The notes beneath the pieces were generated by a model. It did no database searches and had not been told where the DNA came from. It saw nothing but the letters and a program-made list of their open reading frames with translations. A program made the translations under genes and the position numbers. From assembly GCA_947579605.1 (NCBI GenBank), contig OX388328.1, forward strand, positions 12,565,684-12,629,683: a DNA stretch of 64,000 nt, given 5' to 3'. Position 1 is the stretch's first letter. Every line of letters starts with the position of its first letter. Below, piece by piece: positions 12,232-22,249 of this stretch. Source of the DNA: Athripsodes cinereus (Eukaryota > Arthropoda > Insecta > Trichoptera > Leptoceridae).

Positions 12232-13468
12232 CAAAATTTTCGTAAAAAATTTACTGCTTTGCAAGTTTAGTACATATTATTATGTCTATGATATACCTAT
12301 ACGAAGTTGCGCGGTCGGGAGTACCACATGCTCTCACCATTGTTCAAATTCAAATATTTTTTATTTAAATAAAATTTACAATTTAATAATATTACATACA
12401 CACTTTATTACTAAAAAAAACACATTTATTACATATTTGACCCTCAAAATTGAGCAGTGCTCGTGCTTTGAGGGCTGTTTTGCCGAATATTCGGTTATTC
12501 GGCACATGATCTTGATTAATATTTGGTAGGTATTTGGTCAAATATACTATTTGTTGCATATCTAATTTAAACACAAACATTTAATAAAATAAATAATGTT
12601 ATCCATTAAAAAGGTTTGCGACCTCACCATACTGACAATGAATTTAAATATCTTTTGAAATGTGTGCATTTTAAATTGATACATCCACAACATATTATAG
12701 TTGGGACATTTGTAAAGAATAATAGACTATACATACCTTTTTATTGGCATTCTGACTATATCTTCTTCTTCCACTCATTCCTGTACTGCAATGATGACAG
12801 AGGGCAACATGCTCATTTACATAACAGATGCACTTTATAATGCATGATGATGCATGCCAGCAATTTGGTCTCACGACTTTTTATGTAACTTTTTCTTTAT
12901 TTCAACTTTTGTTCATATAAGGTCCAGAGATAATATGACAGAATTTTAACGATTTGAGTGGTTATAGAAAAAATAGAGACTTTCTCTGCATTTTTCTGCA
13001 TTACTTCTGAGGATAGTGGCATAAAATATCTTCATAAATAATAAATATCAATGGTGATATTAAATTGTCTTCGTTTTGAAATAATGATGCAAAAATGAGA
13101 AATTTTCAGTTTTAGAGTTTTTTTAACTTTGAAGCAAAATTCAGCAAACTTTTCGATAGATATTGGTTACAAGATATAAAAGATACAAGAAATTTTCTAA
13201 AGATCTCTTTTTCATTAAAAATCATCCAAGTCACGATAGAAAAATTGCCGCCAAAAAAATTCCAAAAGTAAAACAAATAATACTTGTTTGAAAGTCTCAA
13301 CATATCACAGACAAAATATGAAAAAAAAATCTAAGACATTGAGCAACAAGGTCTGGTTGTTCTGAAATGGAATAAGTCTATATTACTGTAGGATTTATGT
13401 TGTTACGGGATGTACGTAATCAGCAGACCAGCCATTTCTTAAAGTATGTTCTCTTTTTATTGTTCCAG
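12232..13468. other. No gene seen upstream of the candidate exon
   Basis: AT-rich, with TGATGATGCATG-type short repeats. The last 20 bases form the pyrimidine tract of the proposed acceptor. No promoter recognised. Confidence 0.5.
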
Positions 13469-13552
13469 CAATGCGGTCAACACAAAGATGGCCTAGAATA
13501 TTCTGGATGGGGGAGATCCAGAAATACGATGGCCATGAAACAAGGATATGAG
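13469..13552 (+). CDS. Probable upstream coding or start exon of the zinc-finger gene
   Basis: This 84-bp block is open in one frame and bounded by a strong acceptor (CTCTTTTTATTGTTCCAG, ending 13468) and a donor (GTAATT at 13553). It encodes 28 codons in phase 0 at both ends, beginning QCGQHKDGLEYSGWG and ending MAMKQGYE. The first Met is at 13529. Phase 0 at its end matches phase 0 at the start of exon 25667-25838, so splicing would place A-K-M-N-T-S-D directly after MAMKQGYE. Its composition is richer in G and C than the flanks, like the two better-supported exons. The part before 13529 could be either coding or 5' UTR. I do not recognise the peptide. The call rests on splice signals, phase and composition only. 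The implied intron to 25667 is about 12 kb. Confidence 0.55.
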
Positions 13553-13605
13553 GTAATTATTTATTTACCTATTTATTTAACAAATACCTACAACCAATAA
13601 AAGAA

Positions 13606-13763
13606 AGTAGTGTTCTTGGGGACCTGGAGGTAGAGTCTTGGCCTCATGCACGTGAGGTGCGTGTTTCGAACCCAGGTGTCAGCAAACTCTCCTTTCACGA
13701 CACAAGCTTTTTAACTTACTATAAACGGTGTATACTCGTTAGGTTAGACTTGGGTTTATTTCT
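13606..13763 (+). mobile_element. tRNA-derived SINE (family T1)
   Basis: GACCTGGAGGTAGAGTCTTG (A box), TGTTTCGAACCCAGG (B box) and CCTTTCACGACACAAGCTT. It lies just downstream of the candidate exon 13469-13552 and is followed by a Helitron-like copy. Confidence 0.75.
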
Positions 13764-13764
13764 A

Positions 13765-14062
13765 GATTACTAATATCGCTATTAAAAAATAGGGGTTGAT
13801 TGAAGGAAAGTGAAAATTTTGGGCTGTATGTCTTTTCAATGTTTCACCGTAAAAAAATAAAAATAAAAAATTTTATCCAAAAAATAAAATTAAAAATCAG
13901 GGTGGACCATCCATAACTTTTAGGGGTATGAAAAAGTACAGTTGTTGGCCGATTCTCAGACCTACCCGATAAGCATTCAAAATTTCATCAAAATCGGTCC
14001 AGCCGTTTCGGAGGAGTATGATAACAAATACCGTGACACGAGAATTTTCTATAATAGATATA
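13765..14062 (-). mobile_element. Helitron-like copy
   Basis: Reverse-complement match to 55599-55908 (GGCCGATTCTCAGACCTACC, GTTTCGGAGGAGTATGATAA). It is immediately followed by a LINE fragment at 14076. Confidence 0.65.
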
Positions 14063-14075
14063 TTGGTTTAAATAA

Positions 14076-14372
14076 TAACGATGGTTTTGACATGTGGAAT
14101 GAATGTATGAGGAAAGGATTACAAACGGGATATAGGTATTATTTCTCTGAAAGAAGGGGTTGTGACTGTGAGGAAACGCGGGTGTTCAAGAACCAACTAC
14201 GTGGCTTGAGCACATGGATCGTATACTCAAGGACGGCCGTGTGCCAGTAAGAGAAATCGCAGTACGAATGTAGAAGAAGCGGAAAAAGTTTGTAAGGATA
14301 GATCTTAATAGCGTTCCATTCTCTCTGACTACCCCACTTGGGACACGGCGTGAGGTAATAGTATAGTATAGA
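14076..14372 (+). mobile_element. LINE 3' end fragment, decayed (TATAG-tail family)
   Basis: It shares the 3' segment (GGATAGATCTTAATAGCGTTCC, TACCCCACTTGGGACACGGCG, TATAGTATAG) with several indels. It follows immediately on the Helitron-like copy at 13765-14062. Confidence 0.7.
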
Positions 14373-14702
14373 TATAAGGTACGTAGATTGATGGATAATA
14401 CTCTCTCACGGTTGCCCCCTCGCTACCTTAATGCAAAATGCAACACCTCTATAAATTAATTAAACATTGCGGTAGATCAAGTACAGCTCAACAACACCTA
14501 TTATACCTGCGTTATATTGTTTTATGAAGAGACAACTTTCAAAAGGTGTTATCTAAAAAATAATAATAATCTTAAGCCTCACAATACCTCCCACAAGTTT
14601 TGATACAGTAAACTGGGGCCTGATATTTCATTTAGCCCATAGAATGACACTTACTTACCTACTTTATTTTCTTAAATTATTTTTGTATAGCTTCGGCTTG
14701 TA

Positions 14703-14860
14703 TTAATTTTATTTATTATTTATTTATTTATTCATTCTTTACTGTACATTAATTACAAACAATTACAAAAAAGGTAAACATTCAAGTTAGATACAATCAA
14801 TATACAGAGGGCGAGTTTATCGCAAAAGCGCAACTCTTCCAACTAACCCAAATTTTCTTA
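14703..14860 (-). mobile_element. Retroposon 3' end (GTTAGTTGGAAGAG family)
   Basis: Reverse complement gives GTTAGTTGGAAGAGTTGCGC, TTTTGCGATAAACTCGCC and an AATAAATAAA tail. Related pieces: 9394-9500, 54437-54575, 57025-57120, 58136-58215 (-), 21635-21775 (+) and short ones at 33915, 57560 and 60990. Confidence 0.65.
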
Positions 14861-15189
14861 GCTTTAAATTGCTGCGTCCATTAGTCATTTCAAATCAAAT
14901 GCTTGGTTCCCGTTCAGAAAGCTACTGCAACGCTTCTGGAGTCCATGCAGTCTCCCTCGTATCTTTTTTATAAGGGTGACACTTAGCCTGAATTAACCCT
15001 TTATTTAGTTAAATTTGTTTTTACATTCAACAATCTACAATATTTCACAACTTATTACATCTAGATATTATTATCAATATAAAGTTATCAATATAATTTT
15101 AATAATAACTACAAAAATACCTAACCATTAATACTATTCCATGTCACTGAGGGTCACTCTATCTGTCACTTACATTTTGACAGAAATTG

Positions 15190-15415
15190 TTGTAAAGAAT
15201 AAGCCTTCCGCTCTTTTCTATAACATTACCGTGCCCTGAAAAAGCCAGGTATTCGAAAAACAAAGACATTTTACATCTCAAATTAGAGCAATGAGATATG
15301 CCACCCATCCTGAATGTCTTTATTTTTTGTGGCATGGAGAGAACATCTTGCTCGTTTACTATATGCGGCTGGTCTGCTGGAAACCCCACTCGTGGAATTA
15401 CCGTGATGGAATATC
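15190..15415 (+). mobile_element. SINE-like repeat copy
   Basis: Matches the family from CTCTTTTCTATAACATTACC through GCCACCCATCCTGAATGTCT to ACCCCACTCGTGGAATTACC. Two further 3' fragments lie downstream at 15570-15648 and 15890-15970. Confidence 0.75.
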
Positions 15416-16539
15416 AAATGGCTTTATTTTTCAAACATCTCCTTTCGACAGAACACTCGAAAACTTAAGTGGAAGTTTATTTTAATATTTTCACAGCAGT
15501 AAGAAAAAGGAAAGGAAACATTCAGTCACTCAGTATGGATAAGGATAATACATTATTTTATGCTACAGAAAGTATTACCTGTTTGTTTATTACATGCAGT
15601 GATTCGACCACTAGTTACCCTATTTGTATCTAATGCCGTGATGGTATAAATAAAATTTATCAGTAAATATTTTATTTTTCTGGCAACGTACTTTTTTATT
15701 ACAGACTCCCCTTGTTAATTGTTCAATGAACTCATTATATTGCGAACCTGTTGATTGTAGGCATCGGAATTAAACCCGAATAATCAGTCACTGTCATACA
15801 GTATGATGAGATGAATATAATCATTAATTCAAACTATTCAGTTTGTTTAGTTAGTAGAATAAATACATAACACCTATTTGCATTTTACTGAGCGTTGCGA
15901 ACTTTACTTTTACTAGCACGGAGGAGACGATTTGGATATTAATCTACTGGGGACCTCACTTGTGGTGTAGAAAGATGATAGAAGAATTAAATGTTAAATG
16001 AAGTTTTCGCATTTGACTGAATTTTTTCATCTATATGAGTGAAGATAGTAAGAATATTACCCAACAGATACCTCATCCGCACAGCCAACAGACTGTGCAA
16101 ACTACCTTAACCACTTGACTGCTAGATATTTTGCATAAGTGACATACACCCTGTGCTGAATTAATTTACAGAAAACTAAAAGTTTATGTCAATTCACTAA
16201 TTATTGTAATTGTTATTTTTTTTTTCTTACCACAGCTTACAAAAATCATTAATAGTAATTTGTGGCATCAAAAAATACTCTGACATCGACTAAGTTTATA
16301 AACAATGAACAAACAAGAAAATTCATGATACCTACCTTTGTTTTCATACTAAAGTACCAATATGGCGGCCGATTCGTGCGGGAAGTAGTCTATAAACATA
16401 TCAATACTGACTTATGCATTGTATATATGTTGTGTAAACGATGTTAATTTATCAAAGAAAAAGTCAAACTACTAGGTAGGTATGTGTTCTTTTTGTCTTC
16501 TATGGTGTTTGTCATATAAACAATTATTTTAACCATAAA

Positions 16540-16622
16540 GTGCGATTACATGCATACATGTAATCCGCACGACGCGCAAAATTTTGATGTTACATGCATA
16601 GGTACATGTAATCCGCAGCTAT
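16540..16622. repeat. Short palindrome pair with ATTACATG arms
   Basis: GTGCGATTACATGCATACAT, GTAATCCGCAC forms a hairpin, and GTTACATGCATAGGTACATG, TAATCCGC repeats the pattern 40 bp downstream. Confidence 0.5.
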
Positions 16623-16643
16623 GTGCTTAAGTATGAAACTATA

Positions 16644-16764
16644 AAGGTGCTCCGATGCTTACGAATCGGCTAAAGCTGGTTAAGTGCACCTTAAGTGCTC
16701 AACAGATGTCAAACAAAGTGCACTTAAACCAGCCTAAGCCGATTCGTGAGCATCGGAACACCTT
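16644..16764. repeat. Fold-back built of the family R core
   Basis: Arms AGGTGCTCCGATGCTTACGA ... GTGCAC and complement. Single arms of the same sequence occur at 9022-9075 and 26158-26215. Confidence 0.75.
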
Positions 16765-16990
16765 CCCTGTTTCCTACTGCTACAACTGGTGTGCAAATGA
16801 GGTGTCTGTTACCTACTTTATTCACGGAATTCCAAAAAGTAAAAACAATTGACACTTTATTTGACAGTTCAATTTCTGACATTGTTCACTGGCTCATCAC
16901 CCTACAATGGTAAGTCACATTTTGATTAAATGCGTAATTAACCTCGCCATATAAAATCATAATAAAGTTTTAATTAATTTCAATATATAT

Positions 16991-17296
16991 ATAATGGATG
17001 TTTATACTTGAAATAAAGCAATCAGTGTTTTTCTGAAATAATATCAAAAATTTATTAAAAACATTATTTAAACTAAAGAAACTAAATATTACTAAAAATA
17101 AAATAAACAATAATAAAACAATTACCTGAAATAATATCAAAAAAACAACATTTAAAGTCTTTACTTCAGGTCTTTCAAAACTAACACAAAATTACAAACA
17201 AAATTACTTTACCAACTGTCAAAACAAAAATTCTAAATTCAAATAAATAAACTAAAGGAAATCACTCCTATGAGTAGGTAGGTGGTTTTCTTTACA
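16991..17296 (-). repeat. 3' LTR of the Ty3/gypsy element
   Basis: This copy is the same length and, by eye, the same sequence as 21315-21620. Its outer edge abuts host DNA at TATAT (16986-16990). The polypurine tract lies directly inside it, on the pol side. Confidence 0.9.
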
Positions 17297-17309
17297 CCTC
17301 CCTTCCAAG
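17297..17309 (-). other. Polypurine tract of the Ty3/gypsy element
   Basis: In element sense it reads CTTGGAAGGGAGG, directly before the 3' LTR (TGTAAAG). Position and purine run match the plus-strand primer of LTR retrotransposons. Confidence 0.8.
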
Positions 17310-17345
17310 AAAAAAACAATTACAAGTGAAAACGTACGTAATTGT

Positions 17346-20300
17346 TCACTTAATAACAAATACTGGAAAAAGTTTCGTAATGTGGTAGAAATTTGACTCT
17401 GTTTTCTTGTGTCCGGTATCAACTTCATAGATTGAGTTTGAAATTTTCTTTAAAATTTTGTATGGTCCAATCTTTAATTCATCCATTTTCTTCCTATTTA
17501 GTCGATTTCCATTTTCTACGTAAACTCTGTCTCCCACTTCCAATTTATATTCTTCCCTATGCAAGTCGAATATATTCTTATTATAATTGTGAGATTTTAT
17601 TGTATTTTCAAGGGCTAGTTTTCTGTCTCTATTCAAATCTTCTTTTGTAAATTTTGATTTTAATTCTAGTGGTAAAATATTAACATTTTCGCCTTCCAAA
17701 AGGTATTTTGGAGCAAACTTAGTGACTGTGTGTTCTGTTTCATTATATTTTTCTACACATTTCTGTGCAACAGTAGTCCATGCTGTTTTCCTATCACTTT
17801 CATTTATTTTACATCTTATTTTATTTACTAAGGTTTGATTTAACCTTTCATTGATCCCATTCGAAAAAGGTGAATCCACAGCAGTGAAAACTATTCTTAT
17901 GTTTTCCATTTTTAGAAATTCTTTAAATTCTTTTGAATTTATGCCAGGATATTGGTCTGTTAGTACCATATCAATATTGTAGTTTTGTGTCACATTTTTT
18001 ATCAGTTTAATAAAATCATTTGCGGTTTGGTTTTTCGATGTGAGAATGTAAGCATATCTCGTGAAATGATCTACCAGCAGATGTAAATATTTTTTTGTTG
18101 ATCGTGATCCTCCAAACCCTCCTATGGTATCAATAGATATAATTTCAAATGGGCGTGTAGCTGGTCCTAAATGTGACATTAAACCATATTTTGATTTCCT
18201 CCTTGATTTGTTTTTTATACAAATTCCACACTCATCGCAAATTTGTTTAATGTTTGTGATGATATTCTTTGCAGTATAGCATGGTGTTATTTTATTTATC
18301 ATTTGTGTTCTTCCAATGTGGCAGTAGGTATCATGGACATCTTTTATTATTGTTTTACTATATTCTTCTGATAGTATGATTTTTTTCCTTTTTTTATACA
18401 TTTTGTAGTAAATATCATTCTCCAATATAAATTTGCTATTTTGTAGTTCCATATTCATGTGTTGGTCATTTTTTATATCTTGCAGGTTTACTAAATTTAC
18501 TACTTTTATAAAATCGTCATTATTTTCATTTGGTTCTAGAACTGGATTTCTGCTTAAACAGTCTGCTTCTTGATTTAATCTTCCTGGGTTATATTTTATC
18601 TTAAAATTATATTGAGATAAATAATACATCAAATCCCCTAATTCCTCATCAGTTCTGGCCTTGATGTTCATATTTTCTAATGGTTTATGATCTGAGTACA
18701 CTATAAATTCTTTTCCCATTAGCCAGTGTTGCCAATATTTCACAGCTTCTTTTATTGCCAGACATTCTAGATAAATTGCCTTCTTCTTTTTTTGTGCTTC
18801 AGTTAATTTTTTTGAAAAATAAGCAACCGGCTTACTGTTTTCGTTTTTATCTTCTTGTTTCAACACTGCTCCCACTCCTTTGATACTAGCATCCGTGTAA
18901 ATGTATATTGGTAATTCAGGGTCAAAAATATTCAGGATTGGCTCTGAACACAGCAATTCTTTAATTTTTTCAAATGATTTCTGGCATTTGTCGGACCATA
19001 TGAATTTCACATCTTTTCGTAATAAATTGTGTAACGGGTCCAGAATAATTGCGCTGTTTGGTAAAAATTTATGATGAAAATTTATTTTTCCTAAGAATTG
19101 ACGTATATTTTTTCTTGTTTCTGGTATTGGAAAATTTTTCACAGCGGTTAAATAATCTTTCAGAGGTCTTACTGAATTATTTTGTATTATGTGACCTAAA
19201 TATTTGGCATAATTATTTGCAAAAGTACATTTGGAAAATTTTAGTCTAAAACCTTCTGTTATTATTGCCTCCAGTAGTCTTGTTAGATGTAGTATATGTT
19301 CTTGAAAAGTTTTCGAAAAAATTAAAATATCGTCTATAAAATTTACTGCAAAATCAGAGAGTTTGTATTTCCTTATGATGTTACTCAATATTCTTTGGAA
19401 GATAGCTGGAGCAGTCTTTAATCCAAACGGAAGACACGTCCATTGGTAATGGCCTTCTTGTGTAACAAATGCAGTTTTGTGTCTATCTTCAATCTTCAAA
19501 GGTATCGACCAAAATGCTGAATTTACATCAAAAGTAGAAAAATATTTGCAGTTTACAGTTTTCACCATCAAATCCTCAATTAATGGAAATGGTTGTGATT
19601 GAGGTACGACAATTTTATTCAATTCTCTGAAATCTATACATAATCTTGTTTTCTTGTTATCTTCTTTTTTATAAGCCAGAGTTACTGGAGCAGCAAATGG
19701 GCTATAAGATTCCTCAATCAGATTCTTCTTTAATAGTTGTGATATTTGATCTTCTATTTCTTTTCTATCTTCAGCTGTGCATCTATATGGACGTTTGTAA
19801 CAGTATTTATCCACCATTAAATCAATATGAGCCTCATAATCTCGCACAGTACCTATGTCATATTTATCTTTTGCAAAGACTGATTTGTATTTTTCTATCA
19901 ACTTATCGATTTGTGATTTTTCATATAAATCTAGATGGTTTACAAACATTTCAAAACCATCTGAGTTAATATGTTCATTGAAATTTATTTTACATTGGTT
20001 TGATTGTTTGTTTTCTCGTTGTAATACCTCAGTGGGTAGAAAAACATCTTCTTTATTCTTGTCACCTAGTACATCAGGAATATCGACATTTTGAATATTT
20101 GAAGTTTCTCTTTCATTTAAACTTAATATGTAATTTTCTTTTTTATCATTACATTGCATTATCTTTAATTCTTCATTTTGTATTAATCTGAAGTTTTTGA
20201 TGCAATCCAATCCAATTAGAAAATCATAATTAAAATTTTCATTATCTATTATGAAAATATCCATAATCTTTTCAATATTGAAAATCTTTATTTTAAGTGT

Positions 20301-20492
20301 TACCATACCTTTAGTTTTCTTCTCACCATTAATAGTTTTCAAGTTAACCATTTGTATATCTCTTGTATCTGGTTTTTGTTGTATTTTTAATAATTTAGCA
20401 TTAATTAATGATACATTTGAACCCGAATCATAAATTCCAGAAACATTTAAAGCATCATTTATTATTAACTTTACTTTTATTAATGGTGGCAT
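17346..20492 (-). CDS. pol: Pol polyprotein of the Ty3/gypsy element (PR-RT-RNase H-IN)
   Basis: The ORF is uninterrupted, 1048 aa from the first ATG at 20492, and continues upstream in the same frame into the frameshift site. The aspartic protease has Y-D-S-G-S at residues 21-25. The reverse transcriptase has the first catalytic Asp at 322 and the F-I-D-D motif at 385-388, followed by the ILIFS typical of Ty3/gypsy. RNase H has Asp 534, Glu 576 and Asp 601. The integrase zinc-binding region has H720, H725, C752 and C755, and its core has D788, D846 and E882, an exact D,D(35)E spacing. The C-terminal part is basic and probably chromatin- or DNA-binding. No key residue appears lost, so the copy could be competent. 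The protein would be made as a Gag-Pol fusion through -1 frameshifting. Confidence 0.92.
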   Translation of the reverse strand: MPPLIKVKLIINDALNVSGIYDSGSNVSLINAKLLKIQQKPDTRDIQMVNLKTINGEKKTKGMVTLKIKIFNIEKIMDIFIIDNENFNYDFLIGLDCIKNFRLIQNEELKIMQCNDKKENYILSLNERETSNIQNVDIPDVLGDKNKEDVFLPTEVLQRENKQSNQCKINFNEHINSDGFEMFVNHLDLYEKSQIDKLIEKYKSVFAKDKYDIGTVRDYEAHIDLMVDKYCYKRPYRCTAEDRKEIEDQISQLLKKNLIEESYSPFAAPVTLAYKKEDNKKTRLCIDFRELNKIVVPQSQPFPLIEDLMVKTVNCKYFSTFDVNSAFWSIPLKIEDRHKTAFVTQEGHYQWTCLPFGLKTAPAIFQRILSNIIRKYKLSDFAVNFIDDILIFSKTFQEHILHLTRLLEAIITEGFRLKFSKCTFANNYAKYLGHIIQNNSVRPLKDYLTAVKNFPIPETRKNIRQFLGKINFHHKFLPNSAIILDPLHNLLRKDVKFIWSDKCQKSFEKIKELLCSEPILNIFDPELPIYIYTDASIKGVGAVLKQEDKNENSKPVAYFSKKLTEAQKKKKAIYLECLAIKEAVKYWQHWLMGKEFIVYSDHKPLENMNIKARTDEELGDLMYYLSQYNFKIKYNPGRLNQEADCLSRNPVLEPNENNDDFIKVVNLVNLQDIKNDQHMNMELQNSKFILENDIYYKMYKKRKKIILSEEYSKTIIKDVHDTYCHIGRTQMINKITPCYTAKNIITNIKQICDECGICIKNKSRRKSKYGLMSHLGPATRPFEIISIDTIGGFGGSRSTKKYLHLLVDHFTRYAYILTSKNQTANDFIKLIKNVTQNYNIDMVLTDQYPGINSKEFKEFLKMENIRIVFTAVDSPFSNGINERLNQTLVNKIRCKINESDRKTAWTTVAQKCVEKYNETEHTVTKFAPKYLLEGENVNILPLELKSKFTKEDLNRDRKLALENTIKSHNYNKNIFDLHREEYKLEVGDRVYVENGNRLNRKKMDELKIGPYKILKKISNSIYEVDTGHKKTESNFYHITKLFPVFVIK

Positions 20493-20494
20493 AT

Positions 20495-21283
20495 CTAGTT
20501 TTTTGGATTCTTTTCATTCAATTCTATTTCCAATTCTGAGTTATTTACAGTTACAATAGAATTTTGATTTTTAAACCAGCAATTTTCTTCAGAATGGTAA
20601 CGTTTTCCTTTTTTCTCATTAGCACAGATTTTGCATGGTTTTTTGTATTCATTTTTATTTAATTGAGTGTCAGGATATGAAACCCTTTTTTTAACATATT
20701 TATTCTTCCCAACAAGATATTCTAATTTTCCTAATGCATTGTATAGATCTTCCGTTCCTTGTAAAGCTTCTCTATCAATTTTATCAGCAACATAATTTGG
20801 TAGTCCAAATGCTATGAGGTCTACAAGTGTTCCAGTATCAATTGATTTTCTCACTCTCAACAATAGTTTTTCTTTTTTTAAAGCATACTCAATTAACGGG
20901 CCTGTTTGATAATTAAAAGCGAGAGCGTATCTAATAGGTGACCATCCTTTGTTTTCAAAAGTCACGCAAAAACTTTTTTCCCAGTCTTCCCATCTCGATT
21001 CCACTGTATGTTTAATCAACATACAGCTGTACCATTCTTGACTGGAGTATTCCAAAAAGGCTTTTAATATTTCAATTTTTTTTATATCATCCTCGATTTG
21101 AAATCGTTTACATTCTAAATTAAAATCTTTCATCCACTGGCATGCATTTGTATTTCTGCCTGTAAATTTTTCAATCATGAATTTCTCTGCAATTTTTCCC
21201 AAATTTGGATTTTCATATTTTGTTTGCTTATCTTCAACTAATTTTGTTAACAGTTTTTCCAACGTTTCATTTAGTTTATCCAT
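20495..21283 (-). CDS. gag: Gag protein of the Ty3/gypsy element
   Basis: The frame is open from 21301. I prefer the ATG at 21283 (M-D-K-L-N-E) because the preceding ATG at 21301 overlaps the PBS region, but either is possible. The product is about 262-268 aa, Lys- and Glu-rich, with the W/F-rich segment usual for Ty3/gypsy capsids in its middle. Near the C-terminus is a zinc-knuckle-like C-x2-C-x9-H-x4-C (residues 223, 226, 236, 241 counted from 21301), with a longer central spacing than the classical C-x2-C-x4-H-x4-C. The protein should form the particle and bind element RNA. The ORF ends with TAG at 20497-20495, immediately after a slippery heptamer, and pol continues in the -1 frame. Confidence 0.85.
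   Translation of the reverse strand: MDKLNETLEKLLTKLVEDKQTKYENPNLGKIAEKFMIEKFTGRNTNACQWMKDFNLECKRFQIEDDIKKIEILKAFLEYSSQEWYSCMLIKHTVESRWEDWEKSFCVTFENKGWSPIRYALAFNYQTGPLIEYALKKEKLLLRVRKSIDTGTLVDLIAFGLPNYVADKIDREALQGTEDLYNALGKLEYLVGKNKYVKKRVSYPDTQLNKNEYKKPCKICANEKKGKRYHSEENCWFKNQNSIVTVNNSELEIELNEKNPKN
20498..20504 (-). promoter_or_regulatory. -1 ribosomal frameshift heptamer at the gag-pol junction
   Basis: In element sense the last gag codons are CCA AAA AAC TAG, giving the classical X XXY YYZ heptamer A AAA AAC directly before the stop. Pol is open in the -1 frame across this point (CTA GAT ATG follows). I did not establish a downstream stem-loop or pseudoknot. Confidence 0.75.
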
Positions 21284-21301
21284 GGTGTTAAATATTATCA
21301 A

Positions 21302-21314
21302 TAAATGTTGTTTT
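21302..21314 (-). other. Candidate self-priming primer-binding site
   Basis: In element sense this is AAAACAACATTTA, beginning at the first base after the 5' LTR. It is the exact reverse complement of TAAATGTTGTTTT inside the LTR (21478-21466). I found no TGG-type tRNA primer-binding site here. The arrangement resembles Tf1/sushi-type self-priming, where the 5' end of the element RNA folds back as primer. This is inference from complementarity and position only. Confidence 0.5.
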
Positions 21315-21620
21315 ATAATGGATGTTTATACTTGAAATAAAGCAATCAGTGTTTTTCTGAAATAATATCAAAAATTTATTAAAAACATTATTTAAACTAA
21401 AGAAACTAAATATTACTAAAAATAAAATAAACAATAATAAAACAATTACCTGAAATAATATCAAAAAAACAACATTTAAAGTCTTTACTTCAGGTCTTTC
21501 AAAACTAACACAAAATTACAAACAAAATTACTTTACCAACTGTCAAAACAAAAATTCTAAATTCAAATAAATAAACTAAAGGAAATCACTCCTATGAGTA
21601 GGTAGGTGGTTTTCTTTACA
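21315..21620 (-). repeat. 5' LTR of the Ty3/gypsy element
   Basis: This is a direct copy of 16991-17296. In element sense it starts TGTAAAGAAAACC and ends CATCCATTAT. It holds an AATAAA poly(A) signal (sense, 21380-21375). An 18-bp sequence ending TTATTTCAG occurs twice in it and looks like a splice acceptor. The 13-mer at 21478-21466 is complementary to the sequence just inside the LTR. If transcription starts at about 21478, U3 is about 142 bp and R+U5 about 164 bp. I see no clear TATA box. Confidence 0.9.
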
Positions 21621-21769
21621 TATATCCCATTACATCATGGGTTAGTTGGAAAATATCGCGCTTCTGCGATAAACTCGCATATTGCACAAAATTTAGTTGT
21701 GTAGTTTAAATTGAATATTTTCTTATGTTGATTTTTTGTGCAGTATATTTTTTTATTTATATTTATATC

Positions 21770-22205
21770 TCATTTATTTAACAAAACAATATTTGATTCT
21801 ACATTTTGAACACAATTATAAGATTAACAATAAAATTAAAGCATAACATTAAATAACAAAAACAATAAAAGTCGTAGTTATATGGAGGAAATCACTTTAT
21901 AGCAGTGATATGTTATACCCATATCACTGCTTTATAGTGATAATCTCGCCACTGCACATCGTCCTAGTTTTTTTTTTTTTTTTTTTTTATATTGTTTTGT
22001 TAACACTGTTTTATAATGATGATGTGCAAAAAGAATAAATAAATAAATAAAATATTAAAATAGATTTATATTCAAAATGTAGAACTCCAACATTATTCGA
22101 GTAGATTCTACCATGATGTCCCATGAAAATAGTACAATCATGGGAGATCACTTACAGAGCTACAGGGACAAAAACCTTCTTACTATCCTGGTGGACGGTA
22201 GAAGT
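21770..22205 (+). repeat. Dispersed repeat copy split by a retroposon 3' end
   Basis: Same blocks as 11690-11955, but split at about 21868-22050 by a short retroposon (ATCGTCCTAG, a long T run, GTGCAAAAAGAATAAATAAA), also seen at 9115-9275. Confidence 0.7.
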
Positions 22206-22249
22206 ATTATTATCATTTGTTGCAATTGGAGTAACCAGCAGAGGTACCT

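Larger units (their letters stand above)
16991..21620 (-). mobile_element. Complete Ty3/gypsy-type LTR retrotransposon (4.6 kb)
   Basis: Read on the - strand the order is 5' LTR (21620-21315), PBS, gag, pol (protease, reverse transcriptase, RNase H, integrase), polypurine tract, 3' LTR (17296-16991). Both LTRs are 306 bp and I found no difference between them by eye. Both large ORFs are open and carry their expected catalytic residues. Each LTR reads TGTAAAG at its 5' edge, and the element is flanked by TATAT on both sides (16986-16990 and 21621-21625). The TA-rich target leaves the duplication as 5 bp, or as 4 bp TATA with a 307-bp LTR. There is no third (env-like) ORF: pol ends 37 bp before the PPT. 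The insertion appears very recent and possibly still active. It lies in the proposed first intron of the zinc-finger gene, antisense to it. Confidence 0.95.

Noticed and set aside
19646..20433. Several open frames opposite pol
   Set aside because: They are antisense shadows of the intact pol gene.
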